Below are positions 46,811-55,127 of a stretch of 64,000 bases of DNA, in pieces (position 1 is the stretch's first letter; every line of letters starts with the position of its first letter). Location: NCBI GenBank assembly GCA_022823145.1, contig JAJDXS010000058.1:1-64000 (forward strand), in the 5' to 3' direction. This stretch comes from Gemmatimonadota bacterium (lineage in GTDB: Bacteria > Gemmatimonadota > Gemmatimonadetes > Longimicrobiales > Gaopeijiaceae). The notes under the pieces were generated by a model. The model saw only the letters and a program-made list of their open reading frames with translations. It was not told where the DNA came from and ran no database searches. Position numbers and translations under genes: made by a program.

Positions 46811-46852
46811 AATGTAAAATACACATTACATATTGTCATCTACACATTACAT
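46811..46852. promoter_or_regulatory. 42-bp element: two tandem 21-bp dyads, copy 4
   Basis: Units 46811-46831 and 46832-46852, both ending ACACATTACAT and starting AATGTAAAAT or ATTGTCATCT. It is one of the two best-preserved copies. It lies 66 bp upstream of the minus-strand choice-of-anchor-B gene and beyond the end of the methyltransferase pseudogene. Confidence 0.65.
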
Positions 46853-46901
46853 TCGTGCATCGTTGAAGGTGCCTTTCCCGGGTGCGACGGATCGCACTCG
46901 C

Positions 46902-47502
46902 CTAATCCATCCATGAGAGACCGGCAGAGGCCATCGGCTTGCCCCACACAACCGAGCCCGCCACCTCTCCCAGCAACCGCCCATCCTCCATTCTCACCGA
47001 TCCCTCTTTGACCTGCTCCGAGATCCTTTCCCTCACAGCGCCGTCGAAGTCGGCAGCCTGATCCCGCGGCATCCGATCCCTGGAGAATCCGTTCTGCGAG
47101 TGCCGTCGCTCTACGTACTCGTCTACCGTCGGCGTCCACGGGACCGGGCCTGTCACCTCCTGGCCGAGACGCTCGAACAGGCCCGCCTGCTCAAGCGCCG
47201 GCGCGCAGATCCAGCGGATGCGTGGGTCGTTGCCCCCGGGAAGCGCACGTGCAGCTCTGATCATTCCGCGCGAGAAGTCGACCGCGTCCACACGGTCGCA
47301 ATCCGGCGCGAGCCCACGCGCGATGTCGCCGGGTCCGGTGCCGGCGTCCAGCAACGACCTCGGCCGGTCCACGATCAGCCTGCGGAGGACCTCGAACGTG
47401 CCTGGGCGGATGCGGTGGGCGGTGCCGATAGGCGGCCACCACGCTCGGATCCCTGAAGGTCTCGGCAAACTCGACACTCCGGCAGGCGGGCCGGGTCACC
47501 AT
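46902..47502 (-). pseudogene. SAM-dependent methyltransferase, frameshifted with internal deletion
   Basis: A class I methyltransferase in two frames. The first piece starts at 47502 (MVTRPACRSVEFAETF) and runs through DPSVVAAYRHRPPHP; an extra C in a C-run near 47405 shifts the frame. The second piece resumes PGTFEVLRRLIVDRP and contains the SAM-binding motif LLDAGTGPGDIARGL with VDAVDFSRGMI, then RIRWICAP. Family proteins then need about 90 residues (motifs IV-VI); here the sequence jumps to EQAGLFERLGQEVTG and the usual C-terminal VDEYVERRHSQNGFSRDRM. Both lesions together make it inactive. The first could be a sequencing error; the deletion is unlikely to be. Confidence 0.78.
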
Positions 47503-47650
47503 GTCCCCGTTTCCTTTGCGATGCCGCTGCCGGGCAACTTGCCGCGGGGCTTCCTGAACAACATCCTCAATCCCCGCCAGCGGTCTTGCTGGCCGACCAT
47601 GTGGGCGCCCGCTCCGGTTGGCGTGGGCGGGCTGATCGAAGGAAGGTATC

Positions 47651-48589
47651 ATGGCGATCCCGGACGATACGACACGCCGCGACTTCCTACTGCGGATGGC
47701 GGGCGTCGGAGCGGTCCTGGCAACCCCGCGCGCCGTGCCTGGTGAACGGCCGCAACAGCAGGCGACGCTCCCCACCCGGCACATCCCCGGCACCGACGGG
47801 ACCCTGCCGATCGTCGGCTTCGGCTCGTCGAAGCCCGTGCTCGAGATCCCGACCGAGGGAACCGAGCCAGTGGCGGCTGTGATCCGCGTGCTGCTGGAAC
47901 ACGGGGGGCGGGTCGTCGACACCTCGCCGCGCACGCCGGAGATCGACGCCGAGTTCGGCCGGGTCCTGACGGCGCCGGAGTTCCAGGGCCGCCTCTTCGT
48001 CGCGACCAAGATCAACACGGACGGGAGGATCGCGGGGATCACGCAAATGCGGCAGAACCAGCGGCTGGTGGGACGGCGGACGCTGGACCTGCTTCAGGTC
48101 GAGAGCATGCGCGATCTGGACGTGCACTGGCCGAGCGTGCTGCGGTGGAAGGACTCGGGCGAGGCGCGCTACATCGGCGTCACGGTGTCGAGCAACGGCC
48201 AGCACGACGACTTCGAGGCGGTGATGAGGTCCGAGCCCCTCGACTTCGTGCAGATCAACTATTCGGTCATGGAGCCGGGTGCGGAGGATCGGCTGCTGCC
48301 GCTCGCGCAGGACCTCGGGATGGCCGTGCTCATCAACCGCCCGTTCATGAACGGGAGCTACTTCGGGCGGGTGAGCGGGCGGACGCTGCCCGACTGGGCG
48401 GCCGAGTTCGACTGCACGACCTGGGCGCAGTTCTCGCTCAAGTACATCCTCGCGCATCCCGCGGTCACGTGCGCGCTCACCGAGACGACCAATCCCGAGC
48501 ACATGGCGGACAACATCGGGGCCGGGTTCGGCCGCTTGCCGGACGAGGCGACGAAGCGGCGCATGCGGGAGCTGGTTCGGGATTTCTGA
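47651..48589 (+). CDS. Exported aldo/keto reductase-like protein (Tat signal)
   Basis: A 312-residue protein with a twin-arginine signal (TTRRDFLLRMAGVGAVLATP) and an aldo/keto-reductase TIM barrel: IPGTDGTLPIVGFGSSKPV, VLLEHGGRVVDTSPR, LFVATKINTDG, DLLQVESMRDLDVHWPSVLR, EARYIGVTVSS and VQINYSVMEPGAEDRLLPLA. The usual catalytic Tyr is not evident: where AKRs have D-x-x-x-x-Y the sequence reads DTSPRTPEID, so activity is doubtful even though the Lys (ATKIN) is present. Export with a folded cofactor would explain the Tat signal. It is divergent from the decayed methyltransferase gene. Confidence 0.85.
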   Translation: MAIPDDTTRRDFLLRMAGVGAVLATPRAVPGERPQQQATLPTRHIPGTDGTLPIVGFGSSKPVLEIPTEGTEPVAAVIRVLLEHGGRVVDTSPRTPEIDAEFGRVLTAPEFQGRLFVATKINTDGRIAGITQMRQNQRLVGRRTLDLLQVESMRDLDVHWPSVLRWKDSGEARYIGVTVSSNGQHDDFEAVMRSEPLDFVQINYSVMEPGAEDRLLPLAQDLGMAVLINRPFMNGSYFGRVSGRTLPDWAAEFDCTTWAQFSLKYILAHPAVTCALTETTNPEHMADNIGAGFGRLPDEATKRRMRELVRDF

Positions 48590-48611
48590 GGGATTGCATG
48601 GTACGATGTGA

Positions 48612-48628
48612 GTGTGTATTATACACAC
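48612..48628. promoter_or_regulatory. Palindromic operator abutting hicA
   Basis: GTGTGTAT-T-ATACACAC, a perfect 8+1+8 palindrome ending two bases before the hicA ATG. HicB antitoxins carry a DNA-binding C-terminus and repress their own operon, so this is the likely HicB/HicAB operator. Confidence 0.65.
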
Positions 48629-48629
48629 C

Positions 48630-48824
48630 ATGTCGAGCCGACAGATCATTCGACGGCTGCTGGAGGATGGCTGGTCACTTCGGAGCACCCGCGGGAGCCA
48701 CCATCAATTCGTTCACCCTGACAAGCCCGGCCGAGTGACGGTAAAGCATCCCAGCAAGGACATCCCCATCGGGACGCTTCGCAGCATCTACCGGCAGGCC
48801 GACTGGGAATGGGAGAATCGCTGA
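48630..48824 (+). CDS. hicA: HicA toxin
   Basis: A 64-residue mRNA interferase of the HicA family: MSSRQIIRRLLEDGWSLRST opens the double-stranded-RNA-binding-like fold, followed by the catalytic-His segment RGSHHQFVHP, then GRVTVKHPSKDIPIGTLRSI and the family's C-terminal helix. The His in GSHHQF is the expected active residue. The start at 48630 directly follows the palindromic operator. The stop overlaps the hicB start by one base (TGATG), typical of this operon. Intact, so probably functional. Confidence 0.93.
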   Translation: MSSRQIIRRLLEDGWSLRSTRGSHHQFVHPDKPGRVTVKHPSKDIPIGTLRSIYRQADWEWENR

Positions 48825-49327
48825 TGCGCTTTCCAATCGTGATTCACAAGGACGCCAACAGCGGATACGGAGTCACCGTGCCCGATCTGCCTGGTTGTTT
48901 TTCGGCTGGCGATACTCTTGACGAGGCGATCGAGTCCGCCCACGAAGCAATCGCCTGCCATATCGAAGGATTACTGATGGACGGCGAACCGATCCCTGCC
49001 AGGGCCTCGCTCGAAGTCCATCAGGTCAAGGACGACTTTCGCGAGGGCGTCTGGGCGATTGTCGCGGTGGATGTGTCGAAACTCTCCAGCAAGACCACGC
49101 GGATCAACGTCACCTTGCCTGAGCGGGTGCTGGCGATTGTGGACCGGGCGGCGGTGCGCGAAGGGCAATCGCGCTCGGGACTGCTGGCCCAGGCGGCGCT
49201 GAGCTACATCCGACGCCGGGCGGAGAGCGATCTTCCCTTGCTCCTGACGGATGAGCCCGTATCAGGTTCTTCGTACCAGGCAGGCTCCCCGCGTCCGGGC
49301 CGTCGCCGCTTCACTGGCGGCGAATAG
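48824..49327 (+). CDS. hicB: HicB antitoxin
   Basis: A 167-residue antitoxin. The N-terminal HicB_lk domain reads YGVTVPDLPGCFSAGDTLDE and AIESAHEAIACHIEGLL. The C-terminal half, after a linker, has a ribbon-helix-helix DNA-binding segment TRINVTLPERVLAIVDRAAV with GQSRSGLLAQAALSYI, so it should bind the operator at 48612-48628 as a dimer and neutralise HicA. The last 25 residues are a basic, Ser/Gly-rich tail not common in the family, perhaps read-through past an older stop. Confidence 0.92.
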   Translation: MRFPIVIHKDANSGYGVTVPDLPGCFSAGDTLDEAIESAHEAIACHIEGLLMDGEPIPARASLEVHQVKDDFREGVWAIVAVDVSKLSSKTTRINVTLPERVLAIVDRAAVREGQSRSGLLAQAALSYIRRRAESDLPLLLTDEPVSGSSYQAGSPRPGRRRFTGGE

Positions 49328-49362
49328 GCTCAGGCCGCATGTATCTGCGAGGAGGACTCTCA

Positions 49363-50391
49363 ATGACTCGTCACACAACCACCGCGCTACTGCTGCTGGC
49401 CACCGCCTGCACACCGGCGTCAGACCAGGCTGCGCGGGGCGCCGACGCACCCGCCCAGCCCGCCACCATCGACAAGGCCAAACTCCACGGCGTGTGGCAG
49501 ATCATGACGGTCAGGAACCTGGAGACCTGCGAGGTCGACTCGATCGCGAACCACCGCACGATCTGGACTCACTACACCGACTCGCACTGGACCTACGTCT
49601 GGATGGACGCCGGCCGCGAAGGCAGCACCCCCGCCGGGTTCGCCGCGCTCACACCCGAGGCCCGGTACGCCGAGAACCGCGCCAAGATGCTCGACGACCA
49701 GGGCGAGTGGCGCTTCTGGGGCAGCGGCGGCGAGTGGTGGCTCGACGGCGACATGATGGGCTACACCAACGTCGTCTCCATCGAGCCCTACCAGGTCCAG
49801 ATGGGCGGCGTGGAGAAGGTCGTCTACGTCAACGACACGGCCTACGCGTACCACACCGTGCCCGCCGACGGCGAGGCGGTCCAGGAGTACACGCACCGCC
49901 GGCTCGACACGATGGGCGAGTTGGCCGTAACCCGTCAGGGCGACATCGATCCGGCGGACCTGCGGGGCAATTGGCAGATCACGTCGACGCGCAACCTGGC
50001 GACAGGAGAGGTGGATGAGGTCTGGCAGCACCGCACGGCGTGGTTCCACGTCACGGACACCCACTGGACATATGTCTGGATGAAGAAGGGTCGGCCGGTC
50101 GTCACTCCCGGCGAACTCGGGCGCATGGCGCCGGAGGAGCGCGTCACCACCCGTTATGCGCAGATCTGGGACGATCGGAACGAGCCTGTGTTCTGGGCGA
50201 GCGGGGGCACCTACAGCATTGTCGACTCGATGTTCGTGGTCGGCCCGCGCGTCCTGTCGATCGAGCCGTTCTGGATCGGGGTCGAGGGCGAGGAGCCGAT
50301 CACGCGGCTCGACCGCGAGGCGTACGTCTACCTGTCACCGCCTCGCGCCGACGGGACGGTCATCGAGACGACGCACCGGCGGATCGACTGA
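49363..50391 (+). CDS. Lipoprotein with two homologous lipocalin-like domains
   Basis: A 342-residue lipoprotein; the signal ends at Cys16 (TALLLLATAC). Two domains of about 145 residues share the same order: LHGVWQIMTVRNLETCEVDS and LRGNWQITSTRNLATGEVDE; DSHWTYVWMDAGRE and DTHWTYVWMKKGRP; then ALTPEARYAENRAK and RMAPEERVTTRYAQ; and a shared closing THRRLD or THRRID. This is a clear internal duplication of a beta-barrel-like domain. The W-Q-I-x-S/T-x-R-N start resembles lipocalin-like DUFs. Family not identified; function unknown. The start at 49363 follows an AGGAGG sequence. Confidence 0.8.
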   Translation: MTRHTTTALLLLATACTPASDQAARGADAPAQPATIDKAKLHGVWQIMTVRNLETCEVDSIANHRTIWTHYTDSHWTYVWMDAGREGSTPAGFAALTPEARYAENRAKMLDDQGEWRFWGSGGEWWLDGDMMGYTNVVSIEPYQVQMGGVEKVVYVNDTAYAYHTVPADGEAVQEYTHRRLDTMGELAVTRQGDIDPADLRGNWQITSTRNLATGEVDEVWQHRTAWFHVTDTHWTYVWMKKGRPVVTPGELGRMAPEERVTTRYAQIWDDRNEPVFWASGGTYSIVDSMFVVGPRVLSIEPFWIGVEGEEPITRLDREAYVYLSPPRADGTVIETTHRRID

Positions 50392-50407
50392 GGGGGGGCG
50401 GAGCGGC

Positions 50408-51658
50408 TCAGTGGCGGTCTCCCACCACACGATGCACGCTGACAAACTCGACGCCCAGCTCGTCCCGATAGACCCCCGCCAGCAGCCCATCGCGAATCGC
50501 CAGCACCGTCAGGGCGCCGGGAGTCGATACGGGTCCCAGGTAGACGCCGGTCAGGTCGAATACATCCCACGTCGGGGGCTCGCGCGACAGCGGATCGGCC
50601 TTGAAGTGACGTGCCCAGATGGTCCCATCCGGTTCGGTCAGCAGCTGCTCGAACGCGGGCTCGTAGCGGGGGACTTCCATGCGGCCCCCCCATTCCCGCC
50701 AGACCGCCGCGTCGGCACCTGACTGGCCGATCTCGACGAGGCCCTCGATCGCCTGTGTGATGTCTTCCCCTGATACCGGCTGGCGGTCGCGCACGATCCG
50801 GTGGCGAGCCACGAGCGAACCGGCCGCGTCATGGAGCGATACCTGGGCGTCGGGGCCGCTGGCCACCGCGAGCCGGGTGCCATCGATGGCCCGCAGCGGT
50901 CGCGGGCTGAACGGCACGGGCAACATGTGGCGGCCCGTCCAGATCCACCGCTGGCCGAGAATCGTTGCCAGCCGGACCCGATCCTGCCGCACCGGATCGT
51001 AGCGCCACAGCCCGATCGTGTCGGCCCAGGTGGTCCCGGCGTCGGGCGCCGAAATGGATACCGGGAAGGTGACGAGCCAGGCGCCATCGGCGAACAGGCC
51101 CTGAGCCACGAACTGCGAACCGCCGAAGGACGGACGCTCCGTAGCGATCAGGTCTCCCTGTTCTCCCACGACGGAGAGGCGAGACAAGGAGCGGTCCCAG
51201 ATGAGGAACGCCCCGTCCTCGCGCCGGCCCAGATACCGCGGACTATGGAACTCTCCCGGACCCTCACCGCTGCCGCCAGCCGACCAGAGGTGGCGGCCGC
51301 CTGCATCGTAGCGGCGCACCTCGGATGTTCCGCCGTCCACGACAATGACGTCGCCGCCGGCCAGCAACGCGACATCCAGAACGCGGAAGAACTTCGAGGC
51401 GTCGTCGTCTTCGTCATCGCCCAGACGGAAGACCGGCTCCAGTTCGACGCGCCATTCCTCTCCCGGCGGCCATGACGCGGACGTGCTTTCCACGATCCCC
51501 ACACCGGCGCTGTCGACGTGGATGGCGGTGTCGGGTTCCTGCTGGGCGCACGCCGTCGTGCAGAGCATGAACAGCGCTGGTGCCAGGTGCCCGATCCGCG
51601 TCAGGCGCCGACCCCCCCGACCATCACCTCGTGCCGGTGAGGTCCGCTTCCAGTTCAT
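50408..51658 (-). CDS. Lipoprotein 6-bladed beta-propeller (copy 5)
   Basis: A 416-residue propeller with a lipoprotein signal ending LFMLCTTAC near residue 37. Blades include DVALLAGGDVIVVDGGTSEV and the family loop AGGSGEGPGEFHSPRYL near 128. The last blade ends AGVYRDELGVEFVSVHRV, close in form to the ends of copies 1 and 2 (the former with HTDELGVETVVVYELAV). Its start overlaps the 3' end of the M16 peptidase gene by 35 bp, so it belongs to that transcript. Function unknown. Confidence 0.88.
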   Translation of the reverse strand: MNWKRTSPARGDGRGGRRLTRIGHLAPALFMLCTTACAQQEPDTAIHVDSAGVGIVESTSASWPPGEEWRVELEPVFRLGDDEDDDASKFFRVLDVALLAGGDVIVVDGGTSEVRRYDAGGRHLWSAGGSGEGPGEFHSPRYLGRREDGAFLIWDRSLSRLSVVGEQGDLIATERPSFGGSQFVAQGLFADGAWLVTFPVSISAPDAGTTWADTIGLWRYDPVRQDRVRLATILGQRWIWTGRHMLPVPFSPRPLRAIDGTRLAVASGPDAQVSLHDAAGSLVARHRIVRDRQPVSGEDITQAIEGLVEIGQSGADAAVWREWGGRMEVPRYEPAFEQLLTEPDGTIWARHFKADPLSREPPTWDVFDLTGVYLGPVSTPGALTVLAIRDGLLAGVYRDELGVEFVSVHRVVGDRH

Positions 51659-53132
51659 CCAGGGCTACCGGCCAGCGTGGGTGTCGCGCGGCTCTTATCC
51701 TCTCCAACGGTCCGGCCACGACTGTCACGAAGGCCCCGGGGTCCAGGTACGCCTGCGCGACTGTCTTGACGTCGTCGGGTGTGACGGACTGAACGGCTGC
51801 AGGCCACGCCACCAACTCGGCGGTGCCGCCGCGGCGGACATGCTCCACCGCGAAGGTCACGCTTGCGGTCGTAGCGAGTTCGAGCGACCGCCGCCAGACC
51901 GCGTCGACCAGCCAGCCCTGGGCGCGCGTGACCTCGGACTCGGTGACGGGCTCGTCGGGATCGTGCATGCGCGCGATTTCGTCCAGGCTGTAGCGGACGA
52001 GGGGCGCCACGGCCTCGGGACGGCCCCCCGTGCGCACGAGGAGGAGACCCGTGCCCGACCCCGTCTCGGGTATCTCGAAGTCGTCGCGGTTGGCCAGGCC
52101 ACGCACTTCGCGCGCGGCGATGTTGAGGCGCTCGGCGAGAATAAAGCGGAGAACGGCCAACGGGGCCCGGTCCGATTCCGGCACGGCGCCCATGGGGCGG
52201 CCGATGGCGATCCAGCCCTCCAGGCTCGGGACGTCCACGGCGTGAAAGCGGGTCGAGGGCTCGCGGGGGGTGATCGCGGCGGGTTGCGGTGCGGGCTGGC
52301 CGCTGGGAGCCCAGCCGCGGGTTGCGGCTTCCAGGGTCGCCACCACCTCATCGTGGGGCGCCGGGCCGCCGACGCCGAACACGACGCGATCGGCTGCCAG
52401 GGCCCGGGAGGCCAGCGCTCGCGCCGCAGCTGGCGAGACCATCGTGCCCGGGTCGGGAGGCGCCAGCGGATACCCCTGAATCCGCCGCTCGAGCTCGACC
52501 TTGGGGCGGTAGCCGGCGCCGCCAATTCCGGCCATCGGCATGGTGTAGCCGGGGTCCGCGCGGTGTTCCCGGATCGCACCGGCGTCCAGGTCGGGGTTGC
52601 GGACGAGTGCGATGAGCAGTTCGAGACCCGCCTGCCAGTCCTCGGGCAACACGTGGAGGGAGATGTGGACGGCGTCGAGGGTTTCCACGGTGGTCAGCGA
52701 CGTCCCCAGCTCGGCCAGGAGAAGCGACAGCGGGCGGGTGGCTCCGATCGGAGTTCGGGTCGTGAGGAGTCGCGTCAGGAGCGTGGACGCGCCAGCTTCG
52801 CCCTCGGCTTCGTACAGACGGCCCAGGGGGAGCGCGGCGGTGAGGCGCACAAGTGGGTCGGAATCGGCCCCCGGCACGATGTAGGCTCGGACGCCGCTCG
52901 ATGTCTCGACTAGGGCTTCGGCCGGATCGGGCGGGGTGAACGCAGCGGGCCCGAGCGCGAGTTCGCCCGGGTGGGGCCAGTCGTGCTCCAGGATCGCCCG
53001 TGAGCGGCCGGGGAGGGTGTCGCCGCCGCTGTCACATCCGGCGAGTGCGGCAGCCGCGAGCACCGACGAGGCCGCCACGGCCCGCGCATTCGGCCTCCGC
53101 CACGCGCGCATCCCGCGCACCGCGCCCCTCAT
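51624..53132 (-). CDS. M16 family peptidase-like lipoprotein (second subunit)
   Basis: A 502-residue exported M16-type protein. A lipoprotein signal ends at Cys (VLAAAALAGC) near residue 33. The fold marks of two M16 halves are present, but the zinc motif HxxEH is absent: the expected region reads ASTLLTRLLTTRTPIGATRP. It is therefore the non-catalytic partner, as in two-subunit M16 systems. A conserved R/Y-rich end (EVTRAQGWLVDAVWRRSLEL) is seen. The start overlaps the catalytic subunit's stop by 4 bp. The long open frame upstream of 53132 is an out-of-frame copy of that gene. Confidence 0.85.
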   Translation of the reverse strand: MRGAVRGMRAWRRPNARAVAASSVLAAAALAGCDSGGDTLPGRSRAILEHDWPHPGELALGPAAFTPPDPAEALVETSSGVRAYIVPGADSDPLVRLTAALPLGRLYEAEGEAGASTLLTRLLTTRTPIGATRPLSLLLAELGTSLTTVETLDAVHISLHVLPEDWQAGLELLIALVRNPDLDAGAIREHRADPGYTMPMAGIGGAGYRPKVELERRIQGYPLAPPDPGTMVSPAAARALASRALAADRVVFGVGGPAPHDEVVATLEAATRGWAPSGQPAPQPAAITPREPSTRFHAVDVPSLEGWIAIGRPMGAVPESDRAPLAVLRFILAERLNIAAREVRGLANRDDFEIPETGSGTGLLLVRTGGRPEAVAPLVRYSLDEIARMHDPDEPVTESEVTRAQGWLVDAVWRRSLELATTASVTFAVEHVRRGGTAELVAWPAAVQSVTPDDVKTVAQAYLDPGAFVTVVAGPLERIRAARHPRWPVALDELEADLTGTR

Positions 53133-54793
53133 CGCCCGTCTCCCGGCAGGTCCGCCCACAAGAAGTCGAGCCAGCTGGGCCCGCTTCCCTCCGGGGGCTC
53201 GGCGCGCGCGGTGGCGATCACCCGGTTGGACGGCACGAAATACGTCGCCGCGACACGCTGCACGTCCGCCACCGTCGCCGCGTCCCTCGCCGCGATCAGG
53301 TCGGGCAGCACGCTCCAGTGGTTCATCGTGTGGTGGTGCCCGATCAGGAACGCGAGCTCCTGGGGATTGTCGAGGAACTCCGCCCACTCGACCCGCAGCC
53401 GCTTCCGCGCCCGCTCCAGCGCGCCCGCGTCGATCCGCCCCTCGCGGAGGTCGGCCACCACATCCAGCAGCGCGCGCTCGACGGCTGCGAGGTCCCCGTC
53501 CGACTGCGCCTGCGCCACCAGGTTGAACGCGCCGGGCGCACCGAAGCGGTAGGTGTGGATGACGCGGAAGTCGGCCGATACCGCGGCCGCGGTGCCGGCG
53601 GCCACCAGCGTCTGGCTCGCCATGCCGTGAGGACCGCCGGCGAGCGCCGCGATGAGGTCGAGCACCGGCCTGTCCGGATGCCCCATCCCCGGAATCCGAT
53701 ACCGCACATGCACCTGTGGCGACAGCGGTTCCGTCCAGTCGAGCCGAACCGATCCGCCCGGCACCTGCTCCGACTCGATGTCCAGATCGGCCGGGGGCTC
53801 CGGTCCCCTGGGCAGGGCCCCGAAGTAGCGCTCGGCTAGCGGGACGATTCCATCCAGCGTCGCGTCGCCCACCAGCACGAGCGTCGCGTTGTTGGGCACG
53901 AAGTAGTCGTCGTAGATCCGCCACATCGCGGCCCGCGTGAAGTTCGCAAAGTCGGGCAGGTGTCCGCCGTCCGGCGTATAGACCGGGTGCGACTGTGCCG
54001 TGACGCCGTCGATCGCCTCGTTGAAGCGCGTCTGCGGCCGGCTCAGTCCTCCCAGCACCTGCTCCAGCACCGTGAAGCGCTGCGCCTCCCAACCGCGCAT
54101 GACCGCGTTGACCATCCGTTCCGCTTCGAACCGGAAGAAGAGTTCCATGCGCTCCGGCGGGAGCGCCATGTTCATCTCCATGTAGTCCTGCTCGGTACTG
54201 GCCGGCACCGGATCGGTGTGGCGCACGTATCCGCCGTGCTGCATGTACCACTTGTAGGTGGTCCAGAAGTCCCGGTACTCGTTGTCCCGGTCCTCCAGTT
54301 CGTAGAGCCGCTCCCTCAGCGCGTCCATCTCGGGCGTGGTCGGCCAGCCCAGCTCGTCGAAGAAGACCGCCCGCTCCCGCAGCCGGTTGCGCTCCCGGTT
54401 CCGAACCGCGATCAGCTCCTGCTCGGTGTCGTGAATCTCCTGCAGAATGGGCAGCTCGGCGGCCAGATCGCGGGTGCCGAGCGTCGTCGTCCCCTGGTGG
54501 ATGACGTGCTCAAGGAAGTGCACGATGCCGTGGAGCCCCTCGGGCTCCAGCATCGACCCGACGCGAACCCAAAGGTTGGCGGCCACCCGTGGCGCCCGGT
54601 GATCCTCGACGAGCAGGATCGTGAAGCCATTGTCGAGGACGTGTTCCTGGACCTCGAGTGGCGGGGAAGGGGATTGGGGGATGAGGGCGGCCCCCGGCGG
54701 GCCCCCGGGCGGCCCCGCCTCCGATTCAGGCGCCGTTTGCCACGCAAGCGCGGCGAATGTGCCCACGGAAGCGATGAGAAGGAGCGTCTTCAT
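53129..54793 (-). CDS. M16 family zinc peptidase (catalytic subunit)
   Basis: A 554-residue exported insulinase/pitrilysin-type peptidase. The signal peptide starts MKTLLLIASVGTFAALAWQT (start at 54793; the frame is open to 54934 but not signal-like there). The active site is HFLEH with ligands His92 and His96 and the catalytic Glu95, followed by a second ligand region near FRFEAERMVNAVM. A charged helical insertion rich in Glu/Arg (about 115-180) follows the active site and is longer than usual. The C-terminal M16C half is complete. It probably degrades peptides in the periplasm together with the non-catalytic partner encoded downstream. Confidence 0.93.
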   Translation of the reverse strand: MKTLLLIASVGTFAALAWQTAPESEAGPPGGPPGAALIPQSPSPPLEVQEHVLDNGFTILLVEDHRAPRVAANLWVRVGSMLEPEGLHGIVHFLEHVIHQGTTTLGTRDLAAELPILQEIHDTEQELIAVRNRERNRLRERAVFFDELGWPTTPEMDALRERLYELEDRDNEYRDFWTTYKWYMQHGGYVRHTDPVPASTEQDYMEMNMALPPERMELFFRFEAERMVNAVMRGWEAQRFTVLEQVLGGLSRPQTRFNEAIDGVTAQSHPVYTPDGGHLPDFANFTRAAMWRIYDDYFVPNNATLVLVGDATLDGIVPLAERYFGALPRGPEPPADLDIESEQVPGGSVRLDWTEPLSPQVHVRYRIPGMGHPDRPVLDLIAALAGGPHGMASQTLVAAGTAAAVSADFRVIHTYRFGAPGAFNLVAQAQSDGDLAAVERALLDVVADLREGRIDAGALERARKRLRVEWAEFLDNPQELAFLIGHHHTMNHWSVLPDLIAARDAATVADVQRVAATYFVPSNRVIATARAEPPEGSGPSWLDFLWADLPGDGR

Positions 54794-55127
54794 AACTGCC
54801 ACCCCTCTGATGACGTGATGCCGATCGATGCTCCCTCCAGAATGCGGCACGGCTCTGCCTCCGGCCAGTCGGCCAGGCTGGGTCACGTGGGTCGAGTAAT
54901 CTCCTAATGTCTTAGTTGACGTCGTGCGCCGCACGCCCTAGCCTCAACGTCCTGGAGCCCTCCGCGTACGACCTGGCCCAGGCTCGGAAAAACGAGGACC
55001 AGATCAAGGTGGAGCGATGCTGGTCGCCTGGCGACCCGGCTGACCGGTGACCGCAGCATACCTTGGTTTGCAGGAATCGCCACCCACCCGATTCAGAAGT
55101 TCGGTCCAGAAACCAGGAAGACGTAAC
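54794..55127. other. Divergent promoter region between M16 operon and propeller copy 6
   Basis: About 330 bp. A sigma70-like pair for the plus strand, TTGACG at 54916-54921 and TAGCCT at 54939-54944 with a 17-bp spacer, could drive the propeller gene. The minus-strand promoter for the M16 genes was not located. No gene or repeat was seen. Confidence 0.4.

Noticed and set aside
48145-48738. 197-codon plus-strand frame overlapping the aldo/keto reductase and hicA genes
   Set aside because: It is a shifted frame of the reductase; both real genes have clear family motifs in other frames.
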